A stretch of 16,541 nt of DNA, from assembly GCA_016195505.1 (NCBI GenBank), contig JACPZN010000188.1:1-16541 (forward strand). Reading direction: 5' to 3'. Shown here one piece after another: positions 1-7,791 of the stretch. The DNA is from Nitrospirota bacterium (GTDB lineage Bacteria > Nitrospirota > Nitrospiria > Nitrospirales > Nitrospiraceae). Each line of letters opens with the position of its first letter. Within the stretch, counting starts at the first letter, position 1. The translations under genes were made by a program, and so were the position numbers. Below the pieces are notes generated by a model. That model was not told the DNA's origin. It worked only from the letters and a program-made list of their open reading frames with translations, and ran no database searches.

Positions 1-489
1 GCACAGTTCGAGCTCGTCGCTGAATCCGGCGTGGGGATCTTGCTGATAGTTCTCGGCGGGACGTTGGCGCTCAAATTGTACCGCGAAGGGTGGCACGTGC
101 ATCGCCATCATCATGACGGCGAGCAGCATCTCCATCTCCACAGCCATCAAGGTCAGGACGATCATTGCCATCGGCATTGGATGGCCGACTCGATTCGCCC
201 GCTCTGTATTGGTATGGCGCACGGGCTGGCGGGCTCAGCAGCGCTGATGCTCATTATTCTCGCGACCACACAGGAATTTGGCGCTGGGCTCCTGTCGATT
301 GCTGTGTTCGGCGTCGGGTCGATCGTGGGGATGATGGCAATCGGATTGACGATCAGTCTGCCGTTAGTCTGTTCTCTTACAATGAGTCGCAGACTCTTTG
401 TGGGGCTGCAAGGAATTTCCAGTGCAGCCAGTGTCTGTGTGGGAACCTGGATGTTGCTAAAGCTGGTGTCGGGGGCTGCGGGGCATTGA
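1..489 (+). CDS. UreH/NicO-like membrane metal transporter, 5'-truncated by window edge
   Basis: The reading frame is open from base 1, so the N-terminus lies outside the window; 162 residues are visible. The visible part has a hydrophobic helix near residues 9-26 and then a very His-rich hydrophilic loop (about residues 31-60, with many HxH and HH pairs and one Cys). Three more hydrophobic segments follow. The first of these contains GMAHGLAGSAAL (about residues 72-83), a motif typical of the UreH/sulfite-exporter-like and NicO nickel/cobalt transporter group. A His-rich cytosolic loop beside a conserved HG motif fits binding and transport of Ni, Co or a similar metal. The protein ends 121 bases before accD, and its relation to the downstream genes is unclear. 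Import versus efflux, and the metal itself, cannot be decided from sequence. An internal GTG at 31 could be mistaken for the start, but the upstream codons continue the membrane protein. Confidence 0.75.
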   Translation, partial: AQFELVAESGVGILLIVLGGTLALKLYREGWHVHRHHHDGEQHLHLHSHQGQDDHCHRHWMADSIRPLCIGMAHGLAGSAALMLIILATTQEFGAGLLSIAVFGVGSIVGMMAIGLTISLPLVCSLTMSRRLFVGLQGISSAASVCVGTWMLLKLVSGAAGH

Positions 490-545
490 AAGTGCGTCCT
501 GCATGAGCGGGGACCTTGTTTGAACGTGCGTCATTGGCGGGGCTG

Positions 546-554
546 TGCTATTCT
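546..554 (+). promoter_or_regulatory. Possible extended -10 promoter for accD
   Basis: TGCTATTCT fits the extended -10 form (TGn followed by a 4/6 match to TATAAT). It lies about 57 bases before the accD start. No good -35 is visible at 17-18 bases upstream (GTGCGT or CGTGCG). Weak support only. Confidence 0.3.
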
Positions 555-610
555 GAATGAGTACCGCAACCTGCCTGCCGGTCATACAGGACTGAACAAG
601 GAATACGACC

Positions 611-1447
611 ATGGCCTGGTTCAAAAAAGAGAAATCGTCCGATTCGGTGGCGCCTCCTCGTTCCAAGGGCAGCGAAGGGATGTGGCTCAAGTGCAATCAC
701 TGCCGGGAAATCGTCTATCGCAAGGAAGTTGATCGCAATAACAAGGTCTGCCCGAAGTGCGATTATCATTTTCCCATTTCTGTGACGGAGCGGATCGGAC
801 TGCTCGTTGATTTAGGCACCTTCAAAGAATGGGATGCCGAGTTGGAAGCGCGGGATCCACTGAGCTTTCACGATACCAAGTCTTATCAGGAGCGCGTCAA
901 GGCCCAACAGGAAAAGACCGGCCGCAAAGATGCGCTCGTGATTGGCGAAGGAATGATCGACGGACGCCGAGTAGTATTGTGTGTCTTCGATTTCAGCTTT
1001 ATGGGCGGCAGTATGGGGTCGGTGGTCGGGGAAAAAATCTGTCGTGCCATTGATCGGGCGTTGGAGAAAAGGCTGCCGGTCATTCTTGTCACAGCGTCCG
1101 GCGGCGCGCGTATGCAGGAAGGAATTCTCTCTCTCATGCAGATGGCCAAAACTTCGACGGCTGTTGCCAAGCTGGGGGAGGCGAAGCTGCCCTTCATTTC
1201 GATTCTAGCCGATCCCACCTTCGGTGGTGTCACGGCCAGCGTCGCGATGTTGGGCGATGTGATTATAGCCGAGCCGAAAGCGTTGATCGGCTTTGCCGGT
1301 CCCCGTGTCATCGAACAAACGATCAAACAGCAGTTGCCGGATCAGTTCCAGCGGGCTGAATTTCTTTTGGAGCACGGCATGATCGATATGATCGTGGAAC
1401 GCAAGCAGCTCAAAGAGACGGTTAGTACCCTCGTGAATCATTTTTAG
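611..1447 (+). CDS. accD: Acetyl-CoA carboxylase carboxyltransferase subunit beta
   Basis: AccD is the beta half of the carboxyltransferase that, with AccA, moves CO2 from biotinylated BCCP to acetyl-CoA to make malonyl-CoA, the first step of fatty-acid synthesis in the cytoplasm. The 278-residue length is normal. The N-terminal zinc ribbon is intact, with Cys28, Cys31, Cys47 and Cys50 in two CxxC pairs. The crotonase-like core carries the oxyanion-type glycine segments ASGGARMQEG (about 162-171) and DPTFGGVTAS (about 191-200). The ATG at 611 is preceded by AAGGA at 598-602 with 8-base spacing. folC begins 25 bases after the stop, and accD-folC is a very common bacterial pair. accA is not in the window. 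Confidence 0.97.
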   Translation: MAWFKKEKSSDSVAPPRSKGSEGMWLKCNHCREIVYRKEVDRNNKVCPKCDYHFPISVTERIGLLVDLGTFKEWDAELEARDPLSFHDTKSYQERVKAQQEKTGRKDALVIGEGMIDGRRVVLCVFDFSFMGGSMGSVVGEKICRAIDRALEKRLPVILVTASGGARMQEGILSLMQMAKTSTAVAKLGEAKLPFISILADPTFGGVTASVAMLGDVIIAEPKALIGFAGPRVIEQTIKQQLPDQFQRAEFLLEHGMIDMIVERKQLKETVSTLVNHF

Positions 1448-1472
1448 CCTTCAGCGTCCCGCCGGTTTCTTG

Positions 1473-2591
1473 ATGACCTACTCCGCCGCCATCGAGTACC
1501 TCTATGGGCTCCAGAAGCACGGGATCAAACTCGGCTTGGAGACCATGCGAATTCTCTTGGGTAATATCGGCCATCCTGAGCGGCAGCTTCGCATACTGCA
1601 TATCGGTGGAACCAACGGCAAAGGATCGACTGGCGCAATGGCTGCAGCTATTCTTCAGGCGTCCGGCCTGCGCGTGGGGCTCTACACGTCTCCGCACCTG
1701 GTCGAGTTTCGCGAACGGATCCGTGTGAACGGGGACATGATTCGAGAAGGGCGGATGGCTGATCTAACCGGACGATTATGTGCTGCTGTGCCGCGGGATC
1801 TGGCCCCGACATTTTTTGAAATGACCACAGCGATGGCCCTGCTCCACTTTGTGGAATCACAGGTCGATATAGTGGTCCTGGAAGTCGGATTGGGTGGGAG
1901 GTTTGATGCCACAAACGTGGTCGAACCCTTGGCCTGTGCGATTACGACAATCGCCCTGGATCATCAGGAATATCTGGGGCGGACGGAAGACGCGATTGCG
2001 TTTGAGAAGGCCGGGATTATCAAGACATCAGTCCCGGTTGTCATCGGAAGAATGGGGCTCGAGGCATGTGGAGTGATGCGCCGGGTTGCGCAGGAGCGGG
2101 GTGCTCCCTTGTGGAGGCTCGGACATGAGTTTTTTATTGAAGGGGATGACCCTGAGCTATTTGCCTATCGGGGCGTGACGCGGGTGTTCGAGGGGCTCAG
2201 GTGCGGCCTCGCGGGTCGGCATCAATTAGACAATGCGGCCTGTGCGCTCGCCCTTCTCGAAGCAGCCGACAAGACCGGGGTGGTGGTTGATCAGGAGGCT
2301 GTTCGTCAGGGGCTGCGGTCGGTAGTCTGGGAAGGGCGGTTGGAGCTCATAGAAGAATATCCGAAGGTGCTGCTGGATGGAGCCCACAATCCTTCCGCGG
2401 CTGCCGCTCTCGCGTGCTATCTGCAGGAGTTTTTGATACGCCATCCGGACTCGCGCATCATTCTCGTGTGGGGCATGATGCGGGATAAAGATCATCGAGG
2501 GTTCATTGCGCCGCTCCAATCCTCGCTCATGCTGCTTGGCGACGTCAAGGCAGCAGTGCGTGGCTGTGGGCTGTCACCGATTCGGGGCTAG
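1473..2591 (+). CDS. folC: Folylpolyglutamate/dihydrofolate synthase, apparently with an internal C-terminal-domain deletion
   Basis: FolC adds glutamate to folates (and to dihydropteroate where bifunctional) using ATP, as a cytoplasmic Mur-ligase-family enzyme. The N-terminal pattern of a short helix followed by GIKLGLE, the P-loop GTNGKGS (46-52), the TSPHL segment (72-76), the conserved EVGLGGRFDATN (137-148) and the C-terminal-domain DGAHNP (302-307) are all present. The total is 372 residues against roughly 420-440 for the family. After LVWGMMRDKDHRGFIAPL the sequence jumps at about residue 349-350 into SLMLLGDVKAAVRG. This resembles the extreme C-terminus of FolC (usually preceded by a VTGSL-type strand), so about 50-65 residues seem to be missing in frame. 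I chose ATG 1473; a TTG directly before it (1470) is the alternative, and no strong ribosome-binding site is seen. lptD starts one base after the stop. Confidence 0.9.
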   Translation: MTYSAAIEYLYGLQKHGIKLGLETMRILLGNIGHPERQLRILHIGGTNGKGSTGAMAAAILQASGLRVGLYTSPHLVEFRERIRVNGDMIREGRMADLTGRLCAAVPRDLAPTFFEMTTAMALLHFVESQVDIVVLEVGLGGRFDATNVVEPLACAITTIALDHQEYLGRTEDAIAFEKAGIIKTSVPVVIGRMGLEACGVMRRVAQERGAPLWRLGHEFFIEGDDPELFAYRGVTRVFEGLRCGLAGRHQLDNAACALALLEAADKTGVVVDQEAVRQGLRSVVWEGRLELIEEYPKVLLDGAHNPSAAAALACYLQEFLIRHPDSRIILVWGMMRDKDHRGFIAPLQSSLMLLGDVKAAVRGCGLSPIRG

Positions 2592-2592
2592 C

Positions 2593-5058
2593 ATGGCAGG
2601 TCCGCGTGCGTGGATCTGCCGGCGGTTTGTTCTTGTGTTAGTCGTTGTTCTGTCTCTTTGCCTGGTTCCTGCCCTAGCTTCGGCAAAACGAGTGGGTGGA
2701 GGGGGATCGTCTTCCGGTTCCCTGCCTCTCGATGTCACGGCCAGCCGCATCGACTATCGACAAGATCAGGACGTATATGAGGCCGATGGATCCGTCGTGA
2801 TCCAGCAAGGCACGATCAGGCTGACCGCTGACCATGCCACGATCCAAGTGCTGCCGGGAATTCTGACCGCTGTTGGGCATGTGCATTTAACGGACCCTCA
2901 GGCTGATGTCACCGCCGAACGGCTGGAGCTGAACATAAATACCGAGGCCGGGGTCGTGACGCACGGGCAGCTCTATATCCCTGCCACCAATTCTTTGGTG
3001 TCGGGCCGGTTGATGCAGCGATTCTCTGAATATCACTACCGAGCGAAAGACGGTAGCTTTACCAACTGCGACGCGCGAGACGGCGAAGTGCCGGCCTGGC
3101 GCATGCGTTTTGACGATCTCGACCTCACGGTCGGGGATACGTTGGCGTTCAAGGGCGGGTGGTTCTGCGTACTTGATGTGCCCACGATTCCGTTGCCCAA
3201 ACTGTCTTATCCATTGACCAATCGACAAACTGGATTTCTGATTCCCTTCGTGGGGTACGACAATCGTTTTGGAGTCCATGCGCAGGGAAGCTTTTATTGG
3301 GCCATCAATCCGAGTCAAGATTTAACGGTCGCGCCGTCATACTACAGCAGATTGGGGTACGGGTCTGATTTTGAATATCGATACATCTTGGATCGAAAAT
3401 CTCGGGGACAGTGGGCCGTGAGCTATCTGCAGCAGACGCAGCTTCCCAACGTCTCGGGTGTGACCGATACCGGCCAAGACGTGAAAAAAGCGCGTGCGAC
3501 TGTCACAGGAAGCCACACGCAGCAGTTTACGGATACCCTCCTTCTTCGTGCCAACGTCAATTTGGTTTCTGACCCCAACTATTTCCAGCAATTGAGCAAT
3601 TCAGGTACCCAACGGGCGCTGCCCAGCAACGAATCGAACCTGCTGGCGAACCAACGCTTGCCTTACGGCAACTTGTATTTCCTCGGGCAGTATCTCCAGC
3701 CATTGCAGGCTGGGGGTAAAGATACGTTTCAGCGTCTTCCGGAGACAGGCTATAGCCTTCCCAACGTCGGTCTGTTGAATTCACCCTTGCTGTTCGGCAT
3801 GGAAGGAGACTTTGTCAACTTCTATCGCGAACAAGGGTTTACCCTCAATCGGGTCAATGTGGTTCCGGGCATCGCGACCGATGTGATCGATCTCGGACAT
3901 GTGGTCGGCCTCACGCCGCAGGCCAAGTTCCGCGAGGTGTACTACACGCGAGGCGCGCAATCCAATGAGACCCAACATCGGGAAACCTTCTGGGCCGGGG
4001 TCGATGCCACGTCGAAGCTCACACGACGTTTTCGGTTGGGTGAAGAGGGAAGCCTCCTGCACACGATTGAACCCAAGGTGACATATGAATATGTGCCAGG
4101 GACGGATCAATCGAAACTGACGCAGATCGATCAAGTAGACGATCTGCCGAAGAAGAACCTTCTGACCTACGTGTTGCGCAGCCGCTTGTTGGAACAAGGC
4201 AAGGAGAGTGCCTTCAACTGGCTGGATCTGACGTTGGCACAAAGCTATCATGTCGGTGCCGTGCAGGCCGTGGCGCGCGATTTCACGCCCGGCGTCAATC
4301 CTTTGCTGGGATCGCTCACCCAGCCGCTCCAGCCAGCGACCGTTGCCATTGAAGGAAAGAAATTTTCGGACATTTGGATGCGGGCGGTGATCGGCAATAA
4401 CCAGCCGCAACAACTATCGCGAGCCCAGATGGATGCACCGGGATTCGGACGTGTGGCGGCGAAGGCGGGGGCACAGCGCCCGCCCATAAATCAGTATCTC
4501 ACAGTCGACGCCTTCTTCGATCCGTACCGGGGCGGGGTGAGTCAATTCAACACCGACTTCCGGCTGCAAGAGGCGAGCAACTGGTACATCGAAGTGGGGC
4601 AGCGGTTTTCTCGGGACGGCAATCGAGTGAGGCGAGGAGATCTCTGGAATCCCATTTCGTTCAATGAAGTGTATGCGCCGACACAAGAGATCCAGTTTGT
4701 GACGGCGGGCGGAGGGTTCCGCACCCCCTGGGGTTGGACCATGGGTGCCAAGGGCTACTATGATGTCAAGAATGGAAGGAGTCCTGAGCTTGACGTGGTC
4801 GCGCTTTATCAGAATCCGTGCAAATGTTGGTCGCTGGGGTTCTACTATATGAAATTCCCCGATCGCCAGCAATACAACTTCATGCTGAATCTCACGGGGA
4901 TTGGCTGGACCGAGAATGTCGGGACCGCCGTCATGCGGTCCATCCTCACACCACTGCTGTGGGGCGAGCGTGGATTGCCCTGGGATGCTCCTGGAGGGCC
5001 GTATGGTCGTCCGCAACAAGTTCCTTCAACCGGCGATGTGCCGGTCGGCAGTAAATAA
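2593..5058 (+). CDS. lptD: LPS-assembly outer-membrane protein LptD
   Basis: LptD forms, with lipoprotein LptE, the outer-membrane translocon that inserts lipopolysaccharide into the outer leaflet. The 821-residue protein starts with a clear signal peptide (Arg-Arg n-region, a hydrophobic run at 12-26, cleavage probably after ALASA at 31). An LptA/OstA-like beta-jellyroll follows (about 44-150, with the YEADGSVVIQQG and VTAERLELN strands). After that comes a long beta-barrel region of alternating aromatic and polar strands. The mature part has exactly four cysteines: 159, 192, 743 and 745. This fits the two disulfides known to pair N-terminal-side cysteines with a C-terminal pair, here CKC rather than the adjacent CC of E. 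coli. An in-frame ATG at 2506 lies inside folC and would add sequence ahead of the signal peptide. ATG 2593, with GGGG at 2584-2587 and one base after the folC stop, is the better start. Confidence 0.93.
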   Translation: MAGPRAWICRRFVLVLVVVLSLCLVPALASAKRVGGGGSSSGSLPLDVTASRIDYRQDQDVYEADGSVVIQQGTIRLTADHATIQVLPGILTAVGHVHLTDPQADVTAERLELNINTEAGVVTHGQLYIPATNSLVSGRLMQRFSEYHYRAKDGSFTNCDARDGEVPAWRMRFDDLDLTVGDTLAFKGGWFCVLDVPTIPLPKLSYPLTNRQTGFLIPFVGYDNRFGVHAQGSFYWAINPSQDLTVAPSYYSRLGYGSDFEYRYILDRKSRGQWAVSYLQQTQLPNVSGVTDTGQDVKKARATVTGSHTQQFTDTLLLRANVNLVSDPNYFQQLSNSGTQRALPSNESNLLANQRLPYGNLYFLGQYLQPLQAGGKDTFQRLPETGYSLPNVGLLNSPLLFGMEGDFVNFYREQGFTLNRVNVVPGIATDVIDLGHVVGLTPQAKFREVYYTRGAQSNETQHRETFWAGVDATSKLTRRFRLGEEGSLLHTIEPKVTYEYVPGTDQSKLTQIDQVDDLPKKNLLTYVLRSRLLEQGKESAFNWLDLTLAQSYHVGAVQAVARDFTPGVNPLLGSLTQPLQPATVAIEGKKFSDIWMRAVIGNNQPQQLSRAQMDAPGFGRVAAKAGAQRPPINQYLTVDAFFDPYRGGVSQFNTDFRLQEASNWYIEVGQRFSRDGNRVRRGDLWNPISFNEVYAPTQEIQFVTAGGGFRTPWGWTMGAKGYYDVKNGRSPELDVVALYQNPCKCWSLGFYYMKFPDRQQYNFMLNLTGIGWTENVGTAVMRSILTPLLWGERGLPWDAPGGPYGRPQQVPSTGDVPVGSK

Positions 5059-5088
5059 GGGACAGAAGTTTAGGGAAGACGAGGTTTG

Positions 5089-5622
5089 ATGGGGCGACAT
5101 GCCCTCGTTGGCAGGCTAATTCTCACCGGGGTCGGCCTCGTTGTCTGCTTTGGGTGTGGAGCCTTTGAAGCTGGTACGGATCGCGGCGGTTCCTCCAATC
5201 TGCAGCGTGCGAAGACGTTTCTGGCGGCAGCCGACTACCGTCGAGCCATCGAGGCTTGCCAGAAGGAAGTTACTGAGCGTCCTTCTGCGACGAGTTATGT
5301 GTACCTGACCTATGTGTATCAGGCTTTGGATGCATATCTGGACTCGCTGGTTCGGTCAGATCGCTGGGTGTTGGTCGAACAGCTCGCGCTCAGTCTCTCG
5401 CCGGGCCGTCCAGAGGATCTTCTCGATTCGCCGGATGTCCTCGCGAGAATTGCCAAAGAGTTGATCCAGGAATCGACGAGGAAGCAGTCCGATGCAGCTG
5501 CGGCGATGGCGACGCGATTGGACGCACCAACGGTGGGTACCTTGTGGACTCAGCAGAAGCGCTGGCGTGACACACAGCCCGATGGATGGTGGCTGAGTGT
5601 TCCGCTCGAATGGGGATGGTAG
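5089..5622 (+). CDS. Small probable lipoprotein with TPR-like helices, function unknown
   Basis: This 177-residue protein is not recognised as a named family. It opens with a short basic then hydrophobic stretch (residues 3-22) ending in CFGC. Cys23 could be a lipidated cysteine, although Cys at -3 and Phe at -2 make the lipobox atypical. Residues about 37-75 (AKTFLAAADYRRAIEAC... and ATSYVYLTYVYQALDAY) read like one to two tetratricopeptide-type helix pairs. The remainder is helical, ending in a Trp-rich tail (WWLSVPLEWGW). The gene starts 30 bases after lptD with GAGG at 5081-5084 before ATG 5089; a TTG directly upstream (5086) is possible. Position after lptD suggests an envelope role, but nothing in the sequence shows that it is LptE or any other known partner. 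Confidence 0.7.
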   Translation: MGRHALVGRLILTGVGLVVCFGCGAFEAGTDRGGSSNLQRAKTFLAAADYRRAIEACQKEVTERPSATSYVYLTYVYQALDAYLDSLVRSDRWVLVEQLALSLSPGRPEDLLDSPDVLARIAKELIQESTRKQSDAAAAMATRLDAPTVGTLWTQQKRWRDTQPDGWWLSVPLEWGW

Positions 5623-5642
5623 AATGACACAATCGGGCGTAT

Positions 5643-5672
5643 TTGACAGTAAAAACAAGGGTGGGGTACGAT
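5643..5672 (+). promoter_or_regulatory. Sigma-70-type promoter for trxA
   Basis: A perfect TTGACA (5643-5648) is followed after 18 bases by TACGAT (5667-5672, 4/6 to TATAAT). The predicted transcript start near 5679 leaves a leader of about 47 bases before the trxA GTG. The preceding gene ends at 5622, so trxA, and probably recN, can be transcribed separately from the lptD group. Confidence 0.6.
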
Positions 5673-5683
5673 GCCACTGTCAA
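5643..5683. repeat. 8-bp inverted repeat spanning the trxA promoter
   Basis: TTGACAGT (5643-5650) is matched by its exact reverse complement ACTGTCAA (5676-5683), with 25 bases between. The left arm covers the -35 box and the right arm falls at the predicted transcript start. The wide loop argues against a terminator, so a two-site operator is the simpler reading, but chance is possible. Confidence 0.5.
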
Positions 5684-5710
5684 TTTCATCTGTGAGTGAT
5701 TTCAATTCGG

Positions 5711-5718
5711 AAGGAGGG
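5711..5718 (+). promoter_or_regulatory. Ribosome-binding site fixing the trxA start
   Basis: AAGGAGGG lies 7 bases before GTG 5726. It selects this GTG over the in-frame upstream ATT/ATG-type starts that would extend the protein by 10 residues. Confidence 0.8.
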
Positions 5719-5725
5719 CGTAGAC

Positions 5726-6073
5726 GTGGCTGGTGATACCTTGAAGGTTGAAGATTCCACGTGGGATGCTGAAGTGATGAAGGCCGCCGAATTAGTGATG
5801 GTGGACTTCTGGGCAGTATGGTGCGGTCCCTGCCAAATGGTTGCACCCATTGTCGAAGAATTGGCCAAGGAATATACCGGAAAGCTCAGGGTCCGAAAGC
5901 TCAATACCGACGAGAATCCAGAGGTGGCCGGTCGCTACCAGGTGATGAGTATTCCCACGATTCTCTTCTTCAAAAACGGCCAGCCGGTTGAAAAGCTTGT
6001 GGGGGCCAGACCCAAACGTCAATTTAAGGAAGTGATCGATTCACTTCTCGCCCAGCATGCCGGGACTGCCTAG
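5726..6073 (+). CDS. trxA: Thioredoxin
   Basis: A 115-residue, single-domain cytoplasmic thioredoxin that reduces protein disulfides and is itself recycled by thioredoxin reductase. The classic active site WCGPC is present (Cys33, Cys36) after the VMVDFWA strand. The cis-proline loop SIPT (Pro77) and the following FFKNG turn complete the fold, and the length is normal. The start is GTG 5726 because a strong AAGGAGGG sits at correct spacing; the frame is open further upstream, but those residues do not match a thioredoxin N-terminus. recN begins 17 bases after the stop, so the two are probably cotranscribed. No signal peptide is seen. Confidence 0.95.
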   Translation: MAGDTLKVEDSTWDAEVMKAAELVMVDFWAVWCGPCQMVAPIVEELAKEYTGKLRVRKLNTDENPEVAGRYQVMSIPTILFFKNGQPVEKLVGARPKRQFKEVIDSLLAQHAGTA

Positions 6074-6090
6074 AAGCTGCCGACGCAGCC

Positions 6091-7770
6091 ATGCTCACTG
6101 AGCTGCGCATCACCAATTTTGCCGTTCTTGGGCAGCTCAGTCTATCTGTTGACTCAGGATTTACTGTTCTAACCGGGGAGACAGGAGCCGGCAAATCGCT
6201 CTTGATCGACGCCATTGCCCTCCTTGTCGGCGGCCGAGCTTCGAGCGACCAGATTCGGCATGGTGAAGACGAAGCACAACTCGAAGCTGCCTTCCATATC
6301 CCGTCTGATCATCCAATCGTCCCGCGGCTGCGCGCCCAAGGGATTCTTGGGCCTCAAGATTCTCATCTTATCATCCGACGTGTGATTGCCCGATCAGGAC
6401 GGAATCGTGTGTACCTCAATGGCGCGATGAGTCCTGTTCATGTGCTTGAAGAATTCGGGGGCACACTCGTCGACATTCACGGCCAGCATGACCAGCAATC
6501 CTTGCTTTCCCTCTCGACCCAGCTTGACGTGCTGGATGCGTTTGGTCGTCTCCTGGAACTGCGGGGGGAGTATCGCACGGCCTACGGTAATTGGACCAGA
6601 TCCCATCAGGAACGCGTTGAGCTTGCCGCACGGATCCAGCAGGGAGCCCAGCGAGAAGACTACCTGAAGTTTCAACGACAAGAGTTGGACGACGCCGCAT
6701 GCCGCCTTGGAGAGGAAGAGACGCTGCAGAGTGAGCGACGGCGGTTGGGGTCATCGCGCCGGTTGGGCGAGCTCACCTCAGAGGCTCAAGAACGGATACA
6801 AGCCGACGGGTACGGGATCTTGGCCAACCTGGCGCAGATGGAACGGGCATTGGGAGAACTTGCCCAGATTGATCCTGAAATGCAGGAGGCCGGCCGACTG
6901 GCGGCTGATGCCAAGGTACTCTTGAAGGAAGTGGCGGATTGTCTCCGCGGCTACGCGGATCGCCTGGATACCGATCCCATGCGATTGGCTGTGATCGAAG
7001 ATCGACTGGCCCTGATCCAGAAGCTGAAAAAGAAATATGGGGGAACCGTTGAGGCCGTCCTAGAAACTCACGGCCGAGTAAGAGAGGAACTTGAGTCCCT
7101 TCAACGCTCGGATATACAGCTTGAAGAGTGTGACCGTCAGATCCGCGAGCAGCAACAGAAGGTTTCTCGATTGGCACGGCAGCTCTCCCTCAAGCGGACA
7201 GAAGCAGCCAATCGGATGACAAAAATGGTACGCCGTGAACTCGACGCGCTCAAGATGGGGCAGACGCGGTTCAAGATTCAGGTTATCGTGAACGAAGGCG
7301 ATGAAGTTTTTGGCGCTGATGGGGCAGACCGCGCAGAGTTTTTGCTTTCAGCCAATGTGGGCGAGCCGTTAAAGCCGATCTCCCGCGTAGCATCCGGAGG
7401 GGAATTGTCTCGGGTGATGCTGGCGCTGAAGTCTGTACTTGCCGATAGCGACCGCGTGCCGGTGCTTATTTTCGACGAAATCGACACTGGGGTTGGAGGG
7501 GCCGTCGCAGCCGCGATCGGGAAACGGTTACGGGCTTTGGGACGTTTCCATCAAGTGTTGTGCATCACCCATCTGCCGCAGGTGGCTTCCCAAGCCCAAC
7601 ACCACTTGTGTGTGGAAAAATTGCAGGTGAAAGATCGGACAGTGACGACGGTGCGATCGTTGACCGGCATGAGCCGGGAAAGCGAAATCGCGCGTATGCT
7701 CGGAGGAGAAACGGTTACCAGAAAGGTTAGAGAGACTGCAGCAGAACTGATAGCTGGAGCTACTGACTAA
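6091..7770 (+). CDS. recN: DNA repair ATPase RecN
   Basis: RecN is an SMC-like ATPase that acts at DNA double-strand breaks, holding DNA ends or chromosomes together for recombination. The 559-residue length is normal. The two ABC half-domains flank a coiled-coil: Walker A GETGAGKS (29-36) with the family N-terminus LRITNFAVL; the Q-loop-type HGQHDQQSLLS (130-140); helical, Glu/Arg/Leu-rich coiled-coil arms (about 150-385); signature ASGGELSRVM (434-443); Walker B VLIFDEIDTGVGG (458-470); and the switch His region CITHLPQVA (491-499). All catalytic motifs appear intact. The gene converges on the HD-GYP gene with 21 bases between stops and no obvious intrinsic terminator. Confidence 0.97.
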   Translation: MLTELRITNFAVLGQLSLSVDSGFTVLTGETGAGKSLLIDAIALLVGGRASSDQIRHGEDEAQLEAAFHIPSDHPIVPRLRAQGILGPQDSHLIIRRVIARSGRNRVYLNGAMSPVHVLEEFGGTLVDIHGQHDQQSLLSLSTQLDVLDAFGRLLELRGEYRTAYGNWTRSHQERVELAARIQQGAQREDYLKFQRQELDDAACRLGEEETLQSERRRLGSSRRLGELTSEAQERIQADGYGILANLAQMERALGELAQIDPEMQEAGRLAADAKVLLKEVADCLRGYADRLDTDPMRLAVIEDRLALIQKLKKKYGGTVEAVLETHGRVREELESLQRSDIQLEECDRQIREQQQKVSRLARQLSLKRTEAANRMTKMVRRELDALKMGQTRFKIQVIVNEGDEVFGADGADRAEFLLSANVGEPLKPISRVASGGELSRVMLALKSVLADSDRVPVLIFDEIDTGVGGAVAAAIGKRLRALGRFHQVLCITHLPQVASQAQHHLCVEKLQVKDRTVTTVRSLTGMSRESEIARMLGGETVTRKVRETAAELIAGATD

Positions 7771-7791
7771 GGCAGGGCTGGCAACATGAAG

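Noticed and set aside
886..1326. 146-codon minus-strand frame opposite accD
   Set aside because: accD is certain on the plus strand and the antisense translation shows no domain.
2506..2592. Upstream ATG extending LptD by 29 residues
   Set aside because: It would place sequence ahead of a well-formed signal peptide and lies entirely inside folC.
3781..5019. Two long minus-strand open frames (210 and 201 codons) inside lptD
   Set aside because: They lie opposite a clear LptD barrel, have Arg/His/Pro-rich random-looking translations and no ribosome-binding site; typical antisense shadows in GC-rich DNA.
7771..7791. Bidirectional terminator between recN and the HD-GYP gene
   Set aside because: The 21-base gap has no stem of useful length and no T-run in either direction.
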